A stretch of DNA of 64,000 nt. Origin: Bordetella petrii. GTDB taxonomy: Bacteria > Pseudomonadota > Gammaproteobacteria > Burkholderiales > Burkholderiaceae_B. The DNA lies in contig NZ_JAFMZZ010000001.1 of NCBI RefSeq assembly GCF_017356245.1, positions 2,653,943 to 2,717,942 on the forward strand, in the 5' to 3' direction. Positions 52,051 to 60,421 of the stretch are shown here, one piece after another. Both the position numbers and the translations under genes were made by a program. Under the pieces are notes generated by a model. It was given only the letters and a program-made list of their open reading frames with translations. It had not been told where the DNA came from and made no database searches. Position 1 is the stretch's first letter. Every line of letters begins with the position of its first letter.

Positions 52051-53066
52051 ATCCCCTAGACATGGACGTCCTGCGCCAGGCGCGCGACTGGATCGCCCAG
52101 GGCCACGCCGTGCACCTGGCCACAGTGGCGCAAACCTGGGGCTCCGCTCCCCGGCAGGCCGGGGCCTTGATGGCCTTGCGGGGCGACGGGCGCATGGCCG
52201 GCTCGGTGTCGGGCGGCTGCGTCGAAGACGACCTGATCGCCCGCGCCCAGGCCGGCCAATTGCCGGACCGGCCTGAACGCGTCACCTATGGCGTCACCGG
52301 CGACGAGGCCGCACGCTTCGGCCTGCCCTGCGGCGGCACGCTGCGCCTGGTCGTCGAGCCGCTCGACCAGGCCGGCTGGCTGGACACCGTGCTGGCCGGC
52401 ATCGATGCGCAGCAGCTGGTGGCCCGCACGCTCGACCTGCAGACCGGCGCCTGTACGGTGGCGCCGGCCAGCCCCGCGGACGGCCCCGATTTCGACGGCC
52501 GGATCCTGCGCGCCGTGTACGGCCCGCAGTGGCGGCTGCTGGTCATCGGCGCCAACCAGACGGCGCGCGCGCTGTGCGGCATCGCCACCATGCTCGACTT
52601 CCGCGTGCTGGTGTGCGACCCGCGCGAAGAACTGTACGCCGGCTGGGACGCGCCGCACTGCACCCTGCTGACCAGCATGCCCGACGACGCGGTGCTCGAG
52701 ATCGGCGTGGATGCCCGCACCGCCATCGTGGCCCTGACCCACGACCCCAAGCTCGACGACATGGCCCTGCTGGAAGCCCTGAAATCGCCGGCATTCTATG
52801 TGGGCGCCCTGGGTTCGCGCCCCAACCAGGCCAAGCGCCGCGAACGGCTGCGCCAGTTCGATCTGGACGACGCCCAGATCGCACGCCTGCACGGCCCGGT
52901 GGGCCTGCGCATCGCCAGCCGCACGCCGGCCGAGATTGCCGTGGCCGTGGCCGCCGAACTGGTATGGGTACGCAATTCATTGGGCACCGCCCAGGCCTCG
53001 TCTTACCTGGACGTCGGCAGCCTGCCCGGCGGCGCGCCGCGCATCAACGCCGGCCCTGCCGCGTAG
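52047..53066 (+). CDS. XdhC-family molybdenum cofactor chaperone
   Basis: 339 residues from ATG 52047, coupled to the previous stop; longer frames run through the MocA-like gene. Typical are A-T-V-A-Q-T-W-G-S-A-P-R, V-S-G-G-C-V-E-D-D, the second domain's Rossmann-like V-I-G-A-N-Q-T-A and I-V-A-L-T-H-D-P-K-L-D, and G-A-L-G-S-R. XdhC proteins bind molybdenum cofactor and help sulfurate and insert it into the cognate hydroxylase. It lies upstream of the large subunit by 57 bases. Confidence 0.9.
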   Translation: MNPLDMDVLRQARDWIAQGHAVHLATVAQTWGSAPRQAGALMALRGDGRMAGSVSGGCVEDDLIARAQAGQLPDRPERVTYGVTGDEAARFGLPCGGTLRLVVEPLDQAGWLDTVLAGIDAQQLVARTLDLQTGACTVAPASPADGPDFDGRILRAVYGPQWRLLVIGANQTARALCGIATMLDFRVLVCDPREELYAGWDAPHCTLLTSMPDDAVLEIGVDARTAIVALTHDPKLDDMALLEALKSPAFYVGALGSRPNQAKRRERLRQFDLDDAQIARLHGPVGLRIASRTPAEIAVAVAAELVWVRNSLGTAQASSYLDVGSLPGGAPRINAGPAA

Positions 53067-53123
53067 CCGCGCCGGCGCGGCACGCACCGCGCCGGCCCTG
53101 GATGCCACACTCAGGAGTGCCGC

Positions 53124-55955
53124 ATGAGCCTTGCCAATCCGTCCCGCCGCTCGTTCCTGAAAACTGCCGTCATCGGCGGCACCACGATTTACATTGCGCC
53201 GCTGGGCAGCAAGGCTTATGCCGCGCTGTTCGAACAGCAATTGCTGACGCCGGTGCAATGGAACGCCACCGACGGGCGCGCCCGCTTCCGTATCGACGGC
53301 ATCGCCAAGGTCACGGGCTCGAAGATTTTCGCGCGCGACATCCGCGCGCGCGACCTGCCCAACTGGCCGCGCGAGCAGTCGCACGCGCTGATCCTGCGCG
53401 CCACCCGGGCCGACCGCCGCTACGCCGGCCTGGACCTGGCCGTGCTCGGCCTGGACCTGCAGCCCGACCGGCTGGTCACCGCCGAAGATCTGGCGCGCGA
53501 CCAGATCGCCTTTCCGGCCTTCTACGGCGACGACATGCTGTTGCCCGAAGGCAAGACCCCCGCCTACCTGGGCCACGCCGTGGCCATCCTGATCTACCAC
53601 GATTTCGCGCGCTTCCGGTACGCGAAAGACAAGCTCAAGTTCCGCGACGACGTGGTGCGCTATGGCGAACAGACCGGGCCCTTGCAGCGCGACCCCTGGG
53701 GCACTTTCCGCTATGTGCGCGTCGGCGGCGCCACCGGCTACGACGACGATGTCTATTCCAGCCTGAAAGACGCGCCGGTGTTTCCCAGCACCATGCGCAA
53801 GCACCTGCCGGTGTGGCCCGACGGCGTCGACCACGGCAAGCTGGGCGAGCAAGGCATGTACCACGCCGGACGCATCGCCGCCGAGCTCGACCAGCCGCCG
53901 GCCGGCTGGCTGGTCATGCAGCGCGACTATCAAACGCAGTCGGTGGACACCGCCGCGCTGGAGCCAGACAACGCCAATTGCTGGTACGACGCCGCGCAGC
54001 AGGCGCTGCATATGGTGGTGCCCACCCAGTCGCCGCAGGAAGTGGCCGAAAGCACGGCCGAAATGACCGCCAAGGGGGCCTATCCGGTGCGCAAGGTGTT
54101 CCTGCACCCCTGCTATACCGTGGGCTATGGTTCGAAAGACCACTGCAATATGCCGTTCTACGGCGTGGTCTGCGCGCTGTATGGCGAGGGACGTCCGGTG
54201 CGCATCGCCAACGACCGCTACGAGCAGTTCCAGACCTCGCTCAAGCGCCACGCTTTCAACATGCACTACCGCATCGGCGTGGACCGCAAGACGGGCCTGA
54301 TGCAGGCTTTCCAGGGCCACCTCGAGGCCAACGGCGGCGGGCGCGCCAATTTCTCGCCATCGGTAGCCATGGTGGGCGCCACGGCCGCGCAGTCCATCTA
54401 CTATTTTCCCAAGAACGACCTGACGGCCGTCGCCATCGCCACCCGCGCCATCGACGCCGGCTCGGCGCGGGGCTACGGCACATTGCAGAGCATGGCCGCC
54501 ACCGAGATGATGGTCGACGAGATCGCGGCCGAGCTGCAGCTCGATCCCATCGAGTTCCGGCTGCGCAACGTGCTGAAATCCGGCATGAAGAACACCCAGG
54601 GCGCGGTGCCGGCCGGCGCCGTGCGGGCCGACGAGATCCTGCAGAAAGCCGCGGCCCACCCCTTGTGGACCGGCCGCGCCAGGAAGAAAACCGAGCACGA
54701 GGCCGGCCATCCCGGCCAGCGCTACGGCGTGGGCTTTGCCTGTGTGCAGAAAGATTTCGGCACCGGCGCCGAATCCTCGTTCGCCCGTGTCGAGATCGAC
54801 CCGCAGGGCCGCATCAGCCTGTTCCACAGCGGCACCGAGATCGGCACCGGCATGAGCACCTCGCAGGCGCTGGTATGCGCCCAGTGGCTGGGCATGCCCG
54901 CCACGCAGGTGCTGACCTCGGTCACCGACTGGACTGAATTGCCCATGCACACCAGCGGCGACCCCTACCTGATGAGCCAGGACGAACAAGACCGCCTGTC
55001 GCGCGATCCGGGCTGGACGCCCGCCTACGCCTCGCCGTCCAGCGCCACCAACTCGGCGTTCTATTTCGGGCACACCACCCGCGAGGCCGCCCGCGTCGTG
55101 TTCCTGCATGGCCTGTGGCCCGCCGCGCTGGACTTCTGGCAGCGCGGCCTGGGCGGCGGACAGGCCGCGCCGCTGGTGGTGCGGCCCGAAGATGCCCGCT
55201 GGGAACAGGGCGCCCTGACCTGCGCGGGCATGCAGCCGCTGCCGCTGGCCCGGCTTGCGCAGCGCGCGCACGAGATGGGCCTGGTTACCGGCGCGGTCGT
55301 GCATGGCTTCAACCGCTGGCAGTGGACCGAAGCCGAATTCCCCATCAACGGCCAGACGCAGCGCCTGCCCCTGGACGGGCTGGCCCTGCGCCACGGCGCC
55401 GGCGCGGCGGGCGCGCCCGGCAATGCGGGCCAGCCCTCGGCCGCCGGCTACCAGGTCGTGCCGCGCAAACAGGTGTTCATTCCGCCAGTGCAGCGCAACA
55501 ACGCGGCGGTTACCTACTACACCGCGGTGGGCGCCCTGGTCGAGCTGGCCGTGCACGAGGCCACCGGCAAAGTCGAGCTGCTGTCGCACCATTCGCTGAT
55601 GGAGTGCGGCAACATGATCTCGCCCGAGCTGGTATCCAGCCAGCTGCAGGGCGGCCTGGCCATGGGCATCGGCCATGCCCTGCACGAATACCTGCCGCTG
55701 TACGAAGACGGCCCCGGCAACGGCACCTGGAACTTCAACCGCTATCACTTGCCGCTGGCCAGCGAAGTGGCCTTGTGGACCCAGACCGCCGACATCCTGC
55801 CGCCGCTTTCCGAAACCGACCCGCCCAAGGGCGTGGCCGAGGTCGTGATGATTCCGATCGTGGGCGCCATCGTCAATGGCCTGGCCCACGCCATCGATCA
55901 CAGATTTACCGCGTTGCCCGTCACTCCCGGGCAGATACTGGAGGCGCTGGCATGA
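53124..55955 (+). CDS. Molybdenum hydroxylase large subunit, Tat-exported (IorB/aldehyde-oxidase type)
   Basis: 943 residues. It begins with a Tat signal (R-R-S-F-L-K at 9-14, hydrophobic run, A-Y-A). The body belongs to the xanthine oxidase molybdenum-binding superfamily: S-A-R-G-Y-G near 450 and the active-site Glu block K-G-V-A-E-V-V near the end. The Tat signal and linked cytochrome indicate a periplasmic enzyme that hydroxylates an aldehyde or N-heterocycle and gives electrons to cytochrome c rather than NAD. The nearest described types are isoquinoline oxidoreductase and nicotinate dehydrogenase; the substrate cannot be read here. It overlaps the 2Fe-2S gene by ATGA. Confidence 0.88.
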   Translation: MSLANPSRRSFLKTAVIGGTTIYIAPLGSKAYAALFEQQLLTPVQWNATDGRARFRIDGIAKVTGSKIFARDIRARDLPNWPREQSHALILRATRADRRYAGLDLAVLGLDLQPDRLVTAEDLARDQIAFPAFYGDDMLLPEGKTPAYLGHAVAILIYHDFARFRYAKDKLKFRDDVVRYGEQTGPLQRDPWGTFRYVRVGGATGYDDDVYSSLKDAPVFPSTMRKHLPVWPDGVDHGKLGEQGMYHAGRIAAELDQPPAGWLVMQRDYQTQSVDTAALEPDNANCWYDAAQQALHMVVPTQSPQEVAESTAEMTAKGAYPVRKVFLHPCYTVGYGSKDHCNMPFYGVVCALYGEGRPVRIANDRYEQFQTSLKRHAFNMHYRIGVDRKTGLMQAFQGHLEANGGGRANFSPSVAMVGATAAQSIYYFPKNDLTAVAIATRAIDAGSARGYGTLQSMAATEMMVDEIAAELQLDPIEFRLRNVLKSGMKNTQGAVPAGAVRADEILQKAAAHPLWTGRARKKTEHEAGHPGQRYGVGFACVQKDFGTGAESSFARVEIDPQGRISLFHSGTEIGTGMSTSQALVCAQWLGMPATQVLTSVTDWTELPMHTSGDPYLMSQDEQDRLSRDPGWTPAYASPSSATNSAFYFGHTTREAARVVFLHGLWPAALDFWQRGLGGGQAAPLVVRPEDARWEQGALTCAGMQPLPLARLAQRAHEMGLVTGAVVHGFNRWQWTEAEFPINGQTQRLPLDGLALRHGAGAAGAPGNAGQPSAAGYQVVPRKQVFIPPVQRNNAAVTYYTAVGALVELAVHEATGKVELLSHHSLMECGNMISPELVSSQLQGGLAMGIGHALHEYLPLYEDGPGNGTWNFNRYHLPLASEVALWTQTADILPPLSETDPPKGVAEVVMIPIVGAIVNGLAHAIDHRFTALPVTPGQILEALA

Positions 55956-56500
55956 GCATCCCCACCGAACCCCTCAGCCTCACCATCAACGGCCAGGCCG
56001 TCGGCCCGCTGCAAGTGCCGGCCAATCTGATGATGATCGACTTCCTGCACGAATACGTGGCGCTGACCGGGTCGCGGCTGGGCTGCGGCCAGGGCATCTG
56101 CCACGCTTGCGTGGTCATCCTGGACAAGCCCGACGGCACCAGCGAAGAGATCCGCACCTGCATCACCGGCGCGCTGTTCTTCCAGGGCAAGCGCGTGCGC
56201 ACCGTCGAGGCGCACGGCCGGCGCAACGTGCAGGGTGAAGTCGTGGCCCTGTCGCCGATCCAGCAGAAATTCCTGGACCACTACAGCTTCCAGTGCGGCT
56301 ACTGCACGCCCGGCTTCGTCAATGCCGCCACCGTGCTGGTGGAACGGCTGCGGCGCCAGCCGATCGAGCGGGCCCAGGTCGAACAGGCCGTCACCCAGGC
56401 GCTGGACCACCACATCTGCCGCTGCACCGGCTATGTGCGCTACCACCAGGCAGTCAAGGACGTGGTGCTCAGCACGCCCGGGCTGACCACCGGAGTCTGA
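55952..56500 (+). CDS. Molybdenum hydroxylase 2Fe-2S subunit
   Basis: 182 residues from ATG 55952, overlapping the large-subunit stop. The plant-type ferredoxin cluster is G-C-G-Q-G-I-C-H-A-C with a further Cys in R-T-C-I. The second [2Fe-2S] domain has C-G-Y-C-T-P-G-F and H-I-C-R-C-T-G-Y. It moves electrons from the Mo site to the tri-haem cytochrome. It has no signal of its own, so it is probably co-exported with the Tat-bearing large subunit. Confidence 0.93.
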   Translation: MSIPTEPLSLTINGQAVGPLQVPANLMMIDFLHEYVALTGSRLGCGQGICHACVVILDKPDGTSEEIRTCITGALFFQGKRVRTVEAHGRRNVQGEVVALSPIQQKFLDHYSFQCGYCTPGFVNAATVLVERLRRQPIERAQVEQAVTQALDHHICRCTGYVRYHQAVKDVVLSTPGLTTGV

Positions 56501-56502
56501 CC

Positions 56503-57747
56503 ATGGCCCATTTTTCACCCATGCGCGCCATGTTGGCGGCCGCCGGCATGGCGGCCCTGGCCGCCTGTGGCCAGGCCGACGATGCGCCCCGGCCGCCCGA
56601 CCCGCCGATCGCCGCCGGGCAGGACCAGCTGCTGCGCGGCCGCTACCTGGTGCAGGCGGCCGACTGCGCGGCCTGCCACACCGCCGAAAACGGCGCGCCG
56701 TTTGCCGGCGGCGTGGCGCTGGCCTCGCCGTTCGGCAAGTTCTACGGCACCAATATCACGCCCGATCCCGAACACGGCATCGGCAAATGGAGCGCCGACG
56801 ACTTCTACGCCGCGCTGCACGATGGCGTGGCCCCCGACCGGCACCTGTATCCGGCCATGCCCTATACCTCGTACCGGCAACTGAGCCGCGCCGACAGCGA
56901 CGCCATGTTTGCCTACCTGCGCAGCATCAAGCCGGCGGCCGCGCCCAACCGCGAACCGGAACTGGACTTTCCGTACAACCTGCGCTTCGGCGTGCGGTTC
57001 TGGAACTGGCTGTTCCTGGAAGACAGCCTGCCCGATGCCTCGCAGGGCGATTCCCAGGCCTGGCTGCGGGGCCGCTACCTGGCCGGCGCGCTGGGCCATT
57101 GCGCCGAATGCCATACGCCGCGCGGCAAGCTGGGCCAGCTCGATGCCGAACGCCCTTTGCGGGGCGGCGCGCTGGGCCGCATCAAGGCGCCCGATATTTC
57201 ACCCGCCGGCCTGGCCGACCGCGGCTGGACGGCCGACGACCTGAACACCCTGTTCGCCGCCGGCATCGCGCCGCAGGGCGCCGTGTTCGACGAAATGTTC
57301 CCGGTGGTGCACCTGAGCACGCAGCACCTGGCCAAGCCGGACATCGCCGCGCTGAGCACTTACTTGCTCGGCGATGCGCCGCCCGCGCCCAAGGCCGTGC
57401 AGCCGGCCGACATGGAACCCGGGCTGCGCGACAGCGGCAAGGGGCTGTACACCGCGCTGTGCGCCGGCTGCCATGGCTTCGAAGGCGAAGGCAAGCCGGG
57501 CGTCGCGGTGGCCATGCAGGGCAGCGCCGCCCTGCGCGACACCGATCCGCACAACCTGATCGCGGTCATGCTGGACGGCATCGAGGCGCAGGATTTTCCC
57601 GGCACCGCCGCCATGCAGGCCATGCCCGGCTTCGCCGGCACGCTGACCGATGCGCAGCTGGCCGACCTGGCCAATTACCTGCGCGCCCGCTGGGGCGGAC
57701 AGGCGCCCGGCGTCAGCGCGGAATCGGTCAAAGCATTACGCCATTGA
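56503..57747 (+). CDS. Tri-haem c-type cytochrome, probable lipoprotein
   Basis: 414 residues from ATG 56503, 2 bases after the 2Fe-2S gene. An N-terminal hydrophobic segment ends in L-A-A-C (possible lipobox, Cys near 22), so it may be membrane anchored. Three haem sites are visible: C-A-A-C-H, C-A-E-C-H and C-A-G-C-H, each heading a cytochrome c domain. It is the expected electron acceptor for the periplasmic molybdenum hydroxylase, delivering to the respiratory chain. The order large subunit, 2Fe-2S, cytochrome c is typical of Mo-hydroxylases that avoid NAD. Confidence 0.92.
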   Translation: MAHFSPMRAMLAAAGMAALAACGQADDAPRPPDPPIAAGQDQLLRGRYLVQAADCAACHTAENGAPFAGGVALASPFGKFYGTNITPDPEHGIGKWSADDFYAALHDGVAPDRHLYPAMPYTSYRQLSRADSDAMFAYLRSIKPAAAPNREPELDFPYNLRFGVRFWNWLFLEDSLPDASQGDSQAWLRGRYLAGALGHCAECHTPRGKLGQLDAERPLRGGALGRIKAPDISPAGLADRGWTADDLNTLFAAGIAPQGAVFDEMFPVVHLSTQHLAKPDIAALSTYLLGDAPPAPKAVQPADMEPGLRDSGKGLYTALCAGCHGFEGEGKPGVAVAMQGSAALRDTDPHNLIAVMLDGIEAQDFPGTAAMQAMPGFAGTLTDAQLADLANYLRARWGGQAPGVSAESVKALRH

Positions 57748-57760
57748 ACCGCGCATGCAT

Positions 57761-57774
57761 TTGATGTAAATCAA
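57761..57774. promoter_or_regulatory. FNR/ANR-type box upstream of uspA
   Basis: TTGAT-GTAA-ATCAA matches the FNR consensus perfectly. A possible -10, TATTCT, at 57796-57801 would put the transcription start near 57808, about 41 bases from the box centre, which is the usual class II activation position. It predicts oxygen-limited induction of uspA. Confidence 0.8.
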
Positions 57775-57846
57775 ACAATATCCTGCCTGAATCGCTATTC
57801 TGAAACGGAGGCTTTCACCCACAACCCTTTATTTACGGAGCTTTCC

Positions 57847-58275
57847 ATGCTGAAGATCCTGGTACCCGTCGACGGTTCCGAATGCGCCCTGCGCGCCCTG
57901 CAAACGGCCATCGCCATGGCGGGGCAGCACGGCAACAATGCCGAACTGCACTTGCTGAACGCGCCCGTGCCCATTTTGTCCGGCCATGCACGCATGTTCC
58001 TCAACAAGCAGGATGTGCAGAAGTACTACGACGAAGAAGGCGAGAAAGCCCTGGCCGATGCCCGGCAGGCCGCCGAGCAGGCCGGCGTGCCGTTCGTCAC
58101 CGCGGTGCAGGCCGGGCCGTCGGCGCAAACCATTGCCGCCTACGCCCGCATGCATCAATGCGCCCACATCGTCATGGGCACGCGCGGCCTCAGCGCCCTG
58201 CCCGGCATCCTGCTGGGCTCGGTCGCCAGCAAAGTCATCCACCTGGCCGACGTGCCGGTCACGCTGGTGAAATAG
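57847..58275 (+). CDS. Universal stress protein UspA family
   Basis: 142 residues. The N-terminus I-L-V-P-V-D-G-S-E and the C-terminal ATP-binding loop M-G-T-R-G-x9-G-S-V (near 116-130) are characteristic. ATP-binding Usp proteins support survival under oxygen limitation and other stress in the cytoplasm. A perfect FNR-type box lies 73 bases upstream of the start, and TTTACGGAG acts as ribosome-binding site. It stands alone between the molybdoenzyme operon and the convergent protease/inhibitor pair. Confidence 0.93.
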   Translation: MLKILVPVDGSECALRALQTAIAMAGQHGNNAELHLLNAPVPILSGHARMFLNKQDVQKYYDEEGEKALADARQAAEQAGVPFVTAVQAGPSAQTIAAYARMHQCAHIVMGTRGLSALPGILLGSVASKVIHLADVPVTLVK

Positions 58276-58299
58276 CCGCCCCGAAGGGCTCGCCAGCTC

Positions 58300-58611
58300 C
58301 TAGCGGCCTTTCCAGAGGCGCAGCAATGGTTCAGGTGCCCGTGCCTCGGGCACCTGGAACCGCACCGTGGCCGCCTCGTCCACGAACCATATCTCGATGC
58401 GGAAGTAGCGCTGGTCGCCGCCCGGCTCGTCCTCGCCGGCCGCCAGCGGCGCAGCCTGCCGCAGGGCCTGGCACACTTGCTGGCGGGTGTCTTCGGGGCA
58501 GGCGCGCAGGTCGATATCGCGCGGCGCCGCGCGGCCCGGCAAGTAGGCCACCCCGCCCTGGCGCGACAGCCGCACCAGCGTGGCCTGCGACAAGGGCGGC
58601 AGCTCGATCAT
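58300..58611 (-). CDS. Putative emfourin-like protein inhibitor of the M4 protease
   Basis: 103 residues from ATG 58611, overlapping the protease stop (ATGA); an earlier ATG at 58635 lies within the protease gene. It is a small soluble protein without signal peptide, with R-Y-F-R-I-E-I-W-F near residue 68. Small proteins of this size encoded directly after protealysin-type M4 proteases are known as emfourins and inhibit the partner enzyme. The call rests on position, size and general pattern, as I cannot align it; otherwise it is an unknown partner protein. Confidence 0.65.
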   Translation of the reverse strand: MIELPPLSQATLVRLSRQGGVAYLPGRAAPRDIDLRACPEDTRQQVCQALRQAAPLAAGEDEPGGDQRYFRIEIWFVDEAATVRFQVPEARAPEPLLRLWKGR

Positions 58612-59663
58612 GGCAGCACCCCTACCTGGCGCCATGCCTCGCGCACGGCCTGCCGGGTGGCCCCGTCGGCGCTGGCGGCCTCGATTGTCAGCGTGGCGAA
58701 CGATGCGAAATCGGCCTGCGGGCCCAGGCGCTTGTCGCGCAGCGTGTCGTACCAGACGCGCCCGGCGCGCTGCCAGGCCGGTCCGCCCAGCGCGGTGGCG
58801 GCCAGGTAGAACGCCCGGTTGGGAATGCCCGAATTGATGTGCACGCCGCCGTTGTCGTCGGTAGTATCGACGTAATCCTGCATGTGGCCCGGCTGCGGAT
58901 CCTTGCCCAGCGCCGGGTCGTCATAGGCCGATCCGGGCTGCGCCATCGAGCGCAGCGCCCGCGCGTTCACGGCCGCGGTGAACAGGCCGGCGCCGATCAG
59001 CCAGTCGGCCTGGTCGGCGTTCTGGCCCGCGCGGTGCTGCTTGACCAGCGAGCCGAACACATCCGACAGCGACTCGTTCAATGCGCCCGACTGCCCCTGG
59101 TAGCGCAGGCCGGCCTCGTGGTCGATAACGCCATGGGACAGCTCGTGCCCCACGATGTCGACCGCCACGGTGAATCGGTTGAAGACTTCGCCGTCGCCAT
59201 CGCCGAACACCATCTGCTCGCCGTTCCAGAAGGCGTTGTCGTATTCGTCGCCATAATGCACGGTGCCCACCAGCGGCAGGCCGGCGTTGTCGATGGAATG
59301 GCGGCGGTACACCTGCCAGAACAGATCGTAAGTGGCGCCCAGATGCTCATAAGCCTCGTCGACCGCGGGGTCGCCGCTGGGCGGCTGGCCTTCTGCGCGC
59401 ACCAGCTGGCCGGGCAGGCCGGTGCCATTGGCGGCGCTGTGCACCGCGCGGCTGACCTGGCCAGGCGGCCGGCCCGCGCCCGTGGCTGCGCGGGCCCCGG
59501 CGGGCGCGGCCGGGCCGCCGCGCAGGCCGCGCGCCTGCTGTTCGATGCGCAGGGTGGCCAAGGCGCGCTGGCGCACGCGCGGGCTGGCATGGCGCGTCAG
59601 GCGATCGAGCATATAGGGGGGGATCACGCCAGAGCACCAGGGGTCGGACATGACATGGGACAT
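58608..59663 (-). CDS. Protealysin-like M4 metalloprotease, no signal peptide
   Basis: 351 residues from ATG 59663, with AAGGAGG upstream; the frame is open for 64 more codons without such a site. The short propeptide carries I-P-P-Y-M-L, a mark of the protealysin branch. Zinc motif H-E-L-S-H with third ligand in N-E-S-L-S-D, and the active-site His block G-G-V-H-I-N-S-G-I-P-N, are intact. There is no export signal, in line with intracellular protealysins that act on cytoskeletal or host proteins after release. The gene overlaps its probable inhibitor and is divergent from doxX. Confidence 0.9.
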   Translation of the reverse strand: MSHVMSDPWCSGVIPPYMLDRLTRHASPRVRQRALATLRIEQQARGLRGGPAAPAGARAATGAGRPPGQVSRAVHSAANGTGLPGQLVRAEGQPPSGDPAVDEAYEHLGATYDLFWQVYRRHSIDNAGLPLVGTVHYGDEYDNAFWNGEQMVFGDGDGEVFNRFTVAVDIVGHELSHGVIDHEAGLRYQGQSGALNESLSDVFGSLVKQHRAGQNADQADWLIGAGLFTAAVNARALRSMAQPGSAYDDPALGKDPQPGHMQDYVDTTDDNGGVHINSGIPNRAFYLAATALGGPAWQRAGRVWYDTLRDKRLGPQADFASFATLTIEAASADGATRQAVREAWRQVGVLP

Positions 59664-59779
59664 GAACGGGCCTCCTTGGCCGGATCGGGTCGGCCACGGT
59701 TTCACGTTAGCAGAAAAGCGCGGCGCCGGTCTTGCACGGCCGCCCTTCGGACCACGGCTGGGGAATACCCTTGCTATTC

Positions 59780-59804
59780 GCAAAAGATTTGCAATAATAA
59801 TTGC
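59780..59804. promoter_or_regulatory. Overlapping palindromes between M4 protease and doxX
   Basis: GCAAA-AGA-TTTGC (59780-59792) and GCAAT-AATA-ATTGC (59791-59804) overlap in an AT-rich patch of the 219-bp divergent region. They are likely operator sites for one or both genes. I recognise no known regulator consensus. Confidence 0.5.
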
Positions 59805-59882
59805 GCTCGCGGCGCGGGAACCATGCCGGTCCGGCGGGCTCTGATAGCGGGCCACCCTTTAAACAACACAAAGAGAATCACC

Positions 59883-60287
59883 ATGATCAAATCTGACGAT
59901 ACCGGCAAGCTCATCCTGCGCCTGAGCCTGGGCATACTGGTGCTGATGCACGGCCTGGCAAAACTGTCCGGCGGCGTGGGCGGCATCGCCGGCATGCTGT
60001 CTTCGCACGGCCTGCCCGGGTTCCTGGCCTATGGCGCGTACATCGGCGAGGTCGTCGGGCCGCTGCTCGTGATCCTGGGGCTCTATAGCCGCCTGGGCGC
60101 CCTGTTTATCGCGATCAACATGATCGTGGCCATCCTGCTGGTGCACACGGCGCAACTGTCCGGCGTCACGCAGCAAGGCGGCTGGGCCCTGGAACTGCAA
60201 GGCATGTTCCTGTTCAGCGCGCTGGCCGTTGCCTTCATGGGCGCGGGGCGCTTCGCCGTAGGCGGCGCCGGCGGCCGCTGGAACTAA
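59883..60287 (+). CDS. DoxX-family membrane protein
   Basis: 134 residues from ATG 59883 after AAAGAGAAT; the far upstream open frame runs through other genes. Four transmembrane helices are visible, with L-x-H-G-L-A-K-L near 22 and G-E-V-V-G-P-L-L-V-I-L-G-L, the DoxX/DoxD pattern. The family is linked to thiol or sulfur oxidation and redox stress, but the role in this group is unclear. A strong hairpin terminator follows. Confidence 0.88.
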   Translation: MIKSDDTGKLILRLSLGILVLMHGLAKLSGGVGGIAGMLSSHGLPGFLAYGAYIGEVVGPLLVILGLYSRLGALFIAINMIVAILLVHTAQLSGVTQQGGWALELQGMFLFSALAVAFMGAGRFAVGGAGGRWN

Positions 60288-60317
60288 GCCGCAATACAGG
60301 CCTTCGGGCCGCCAAGG

Positions 60318-60342
60318 CGGGGCCGCGCAAGCGGCCCCGTTT
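60318..60342 (+). terminator. Terminator downstream of doxX
   Basis: A perfect 9-bp stem CGGGGCCGC/GCGGCCCCG with GCAA tetraloop, followed by only three T residues. The stem is very stable; the short T-run makes complete termination uncertain. Confidence 0.65.
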
Positions 60343-60421
60343 GCATGGGCGCCGCGCATTGGTGCTAGCATGAACCGGTACATCCGCAGCGGCACGTCCC
60401 GACGCTGCCAGGAGACCCGCC

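Noticed and set aside
52977..55901. 974-codon open frame antisense to the molybdenum hydroxylase large subunit
   Set aside because: The + strand gene has a Tat signal, overlap with neighbours and family motifs; the antisense frame has none.
57882..59882. Long in-frame extension of the doxX frame
   Set aside because: It runs through uspA and antisense through the protease gene; the doxX product is complete from 59883 with a good ribosome-binding site.
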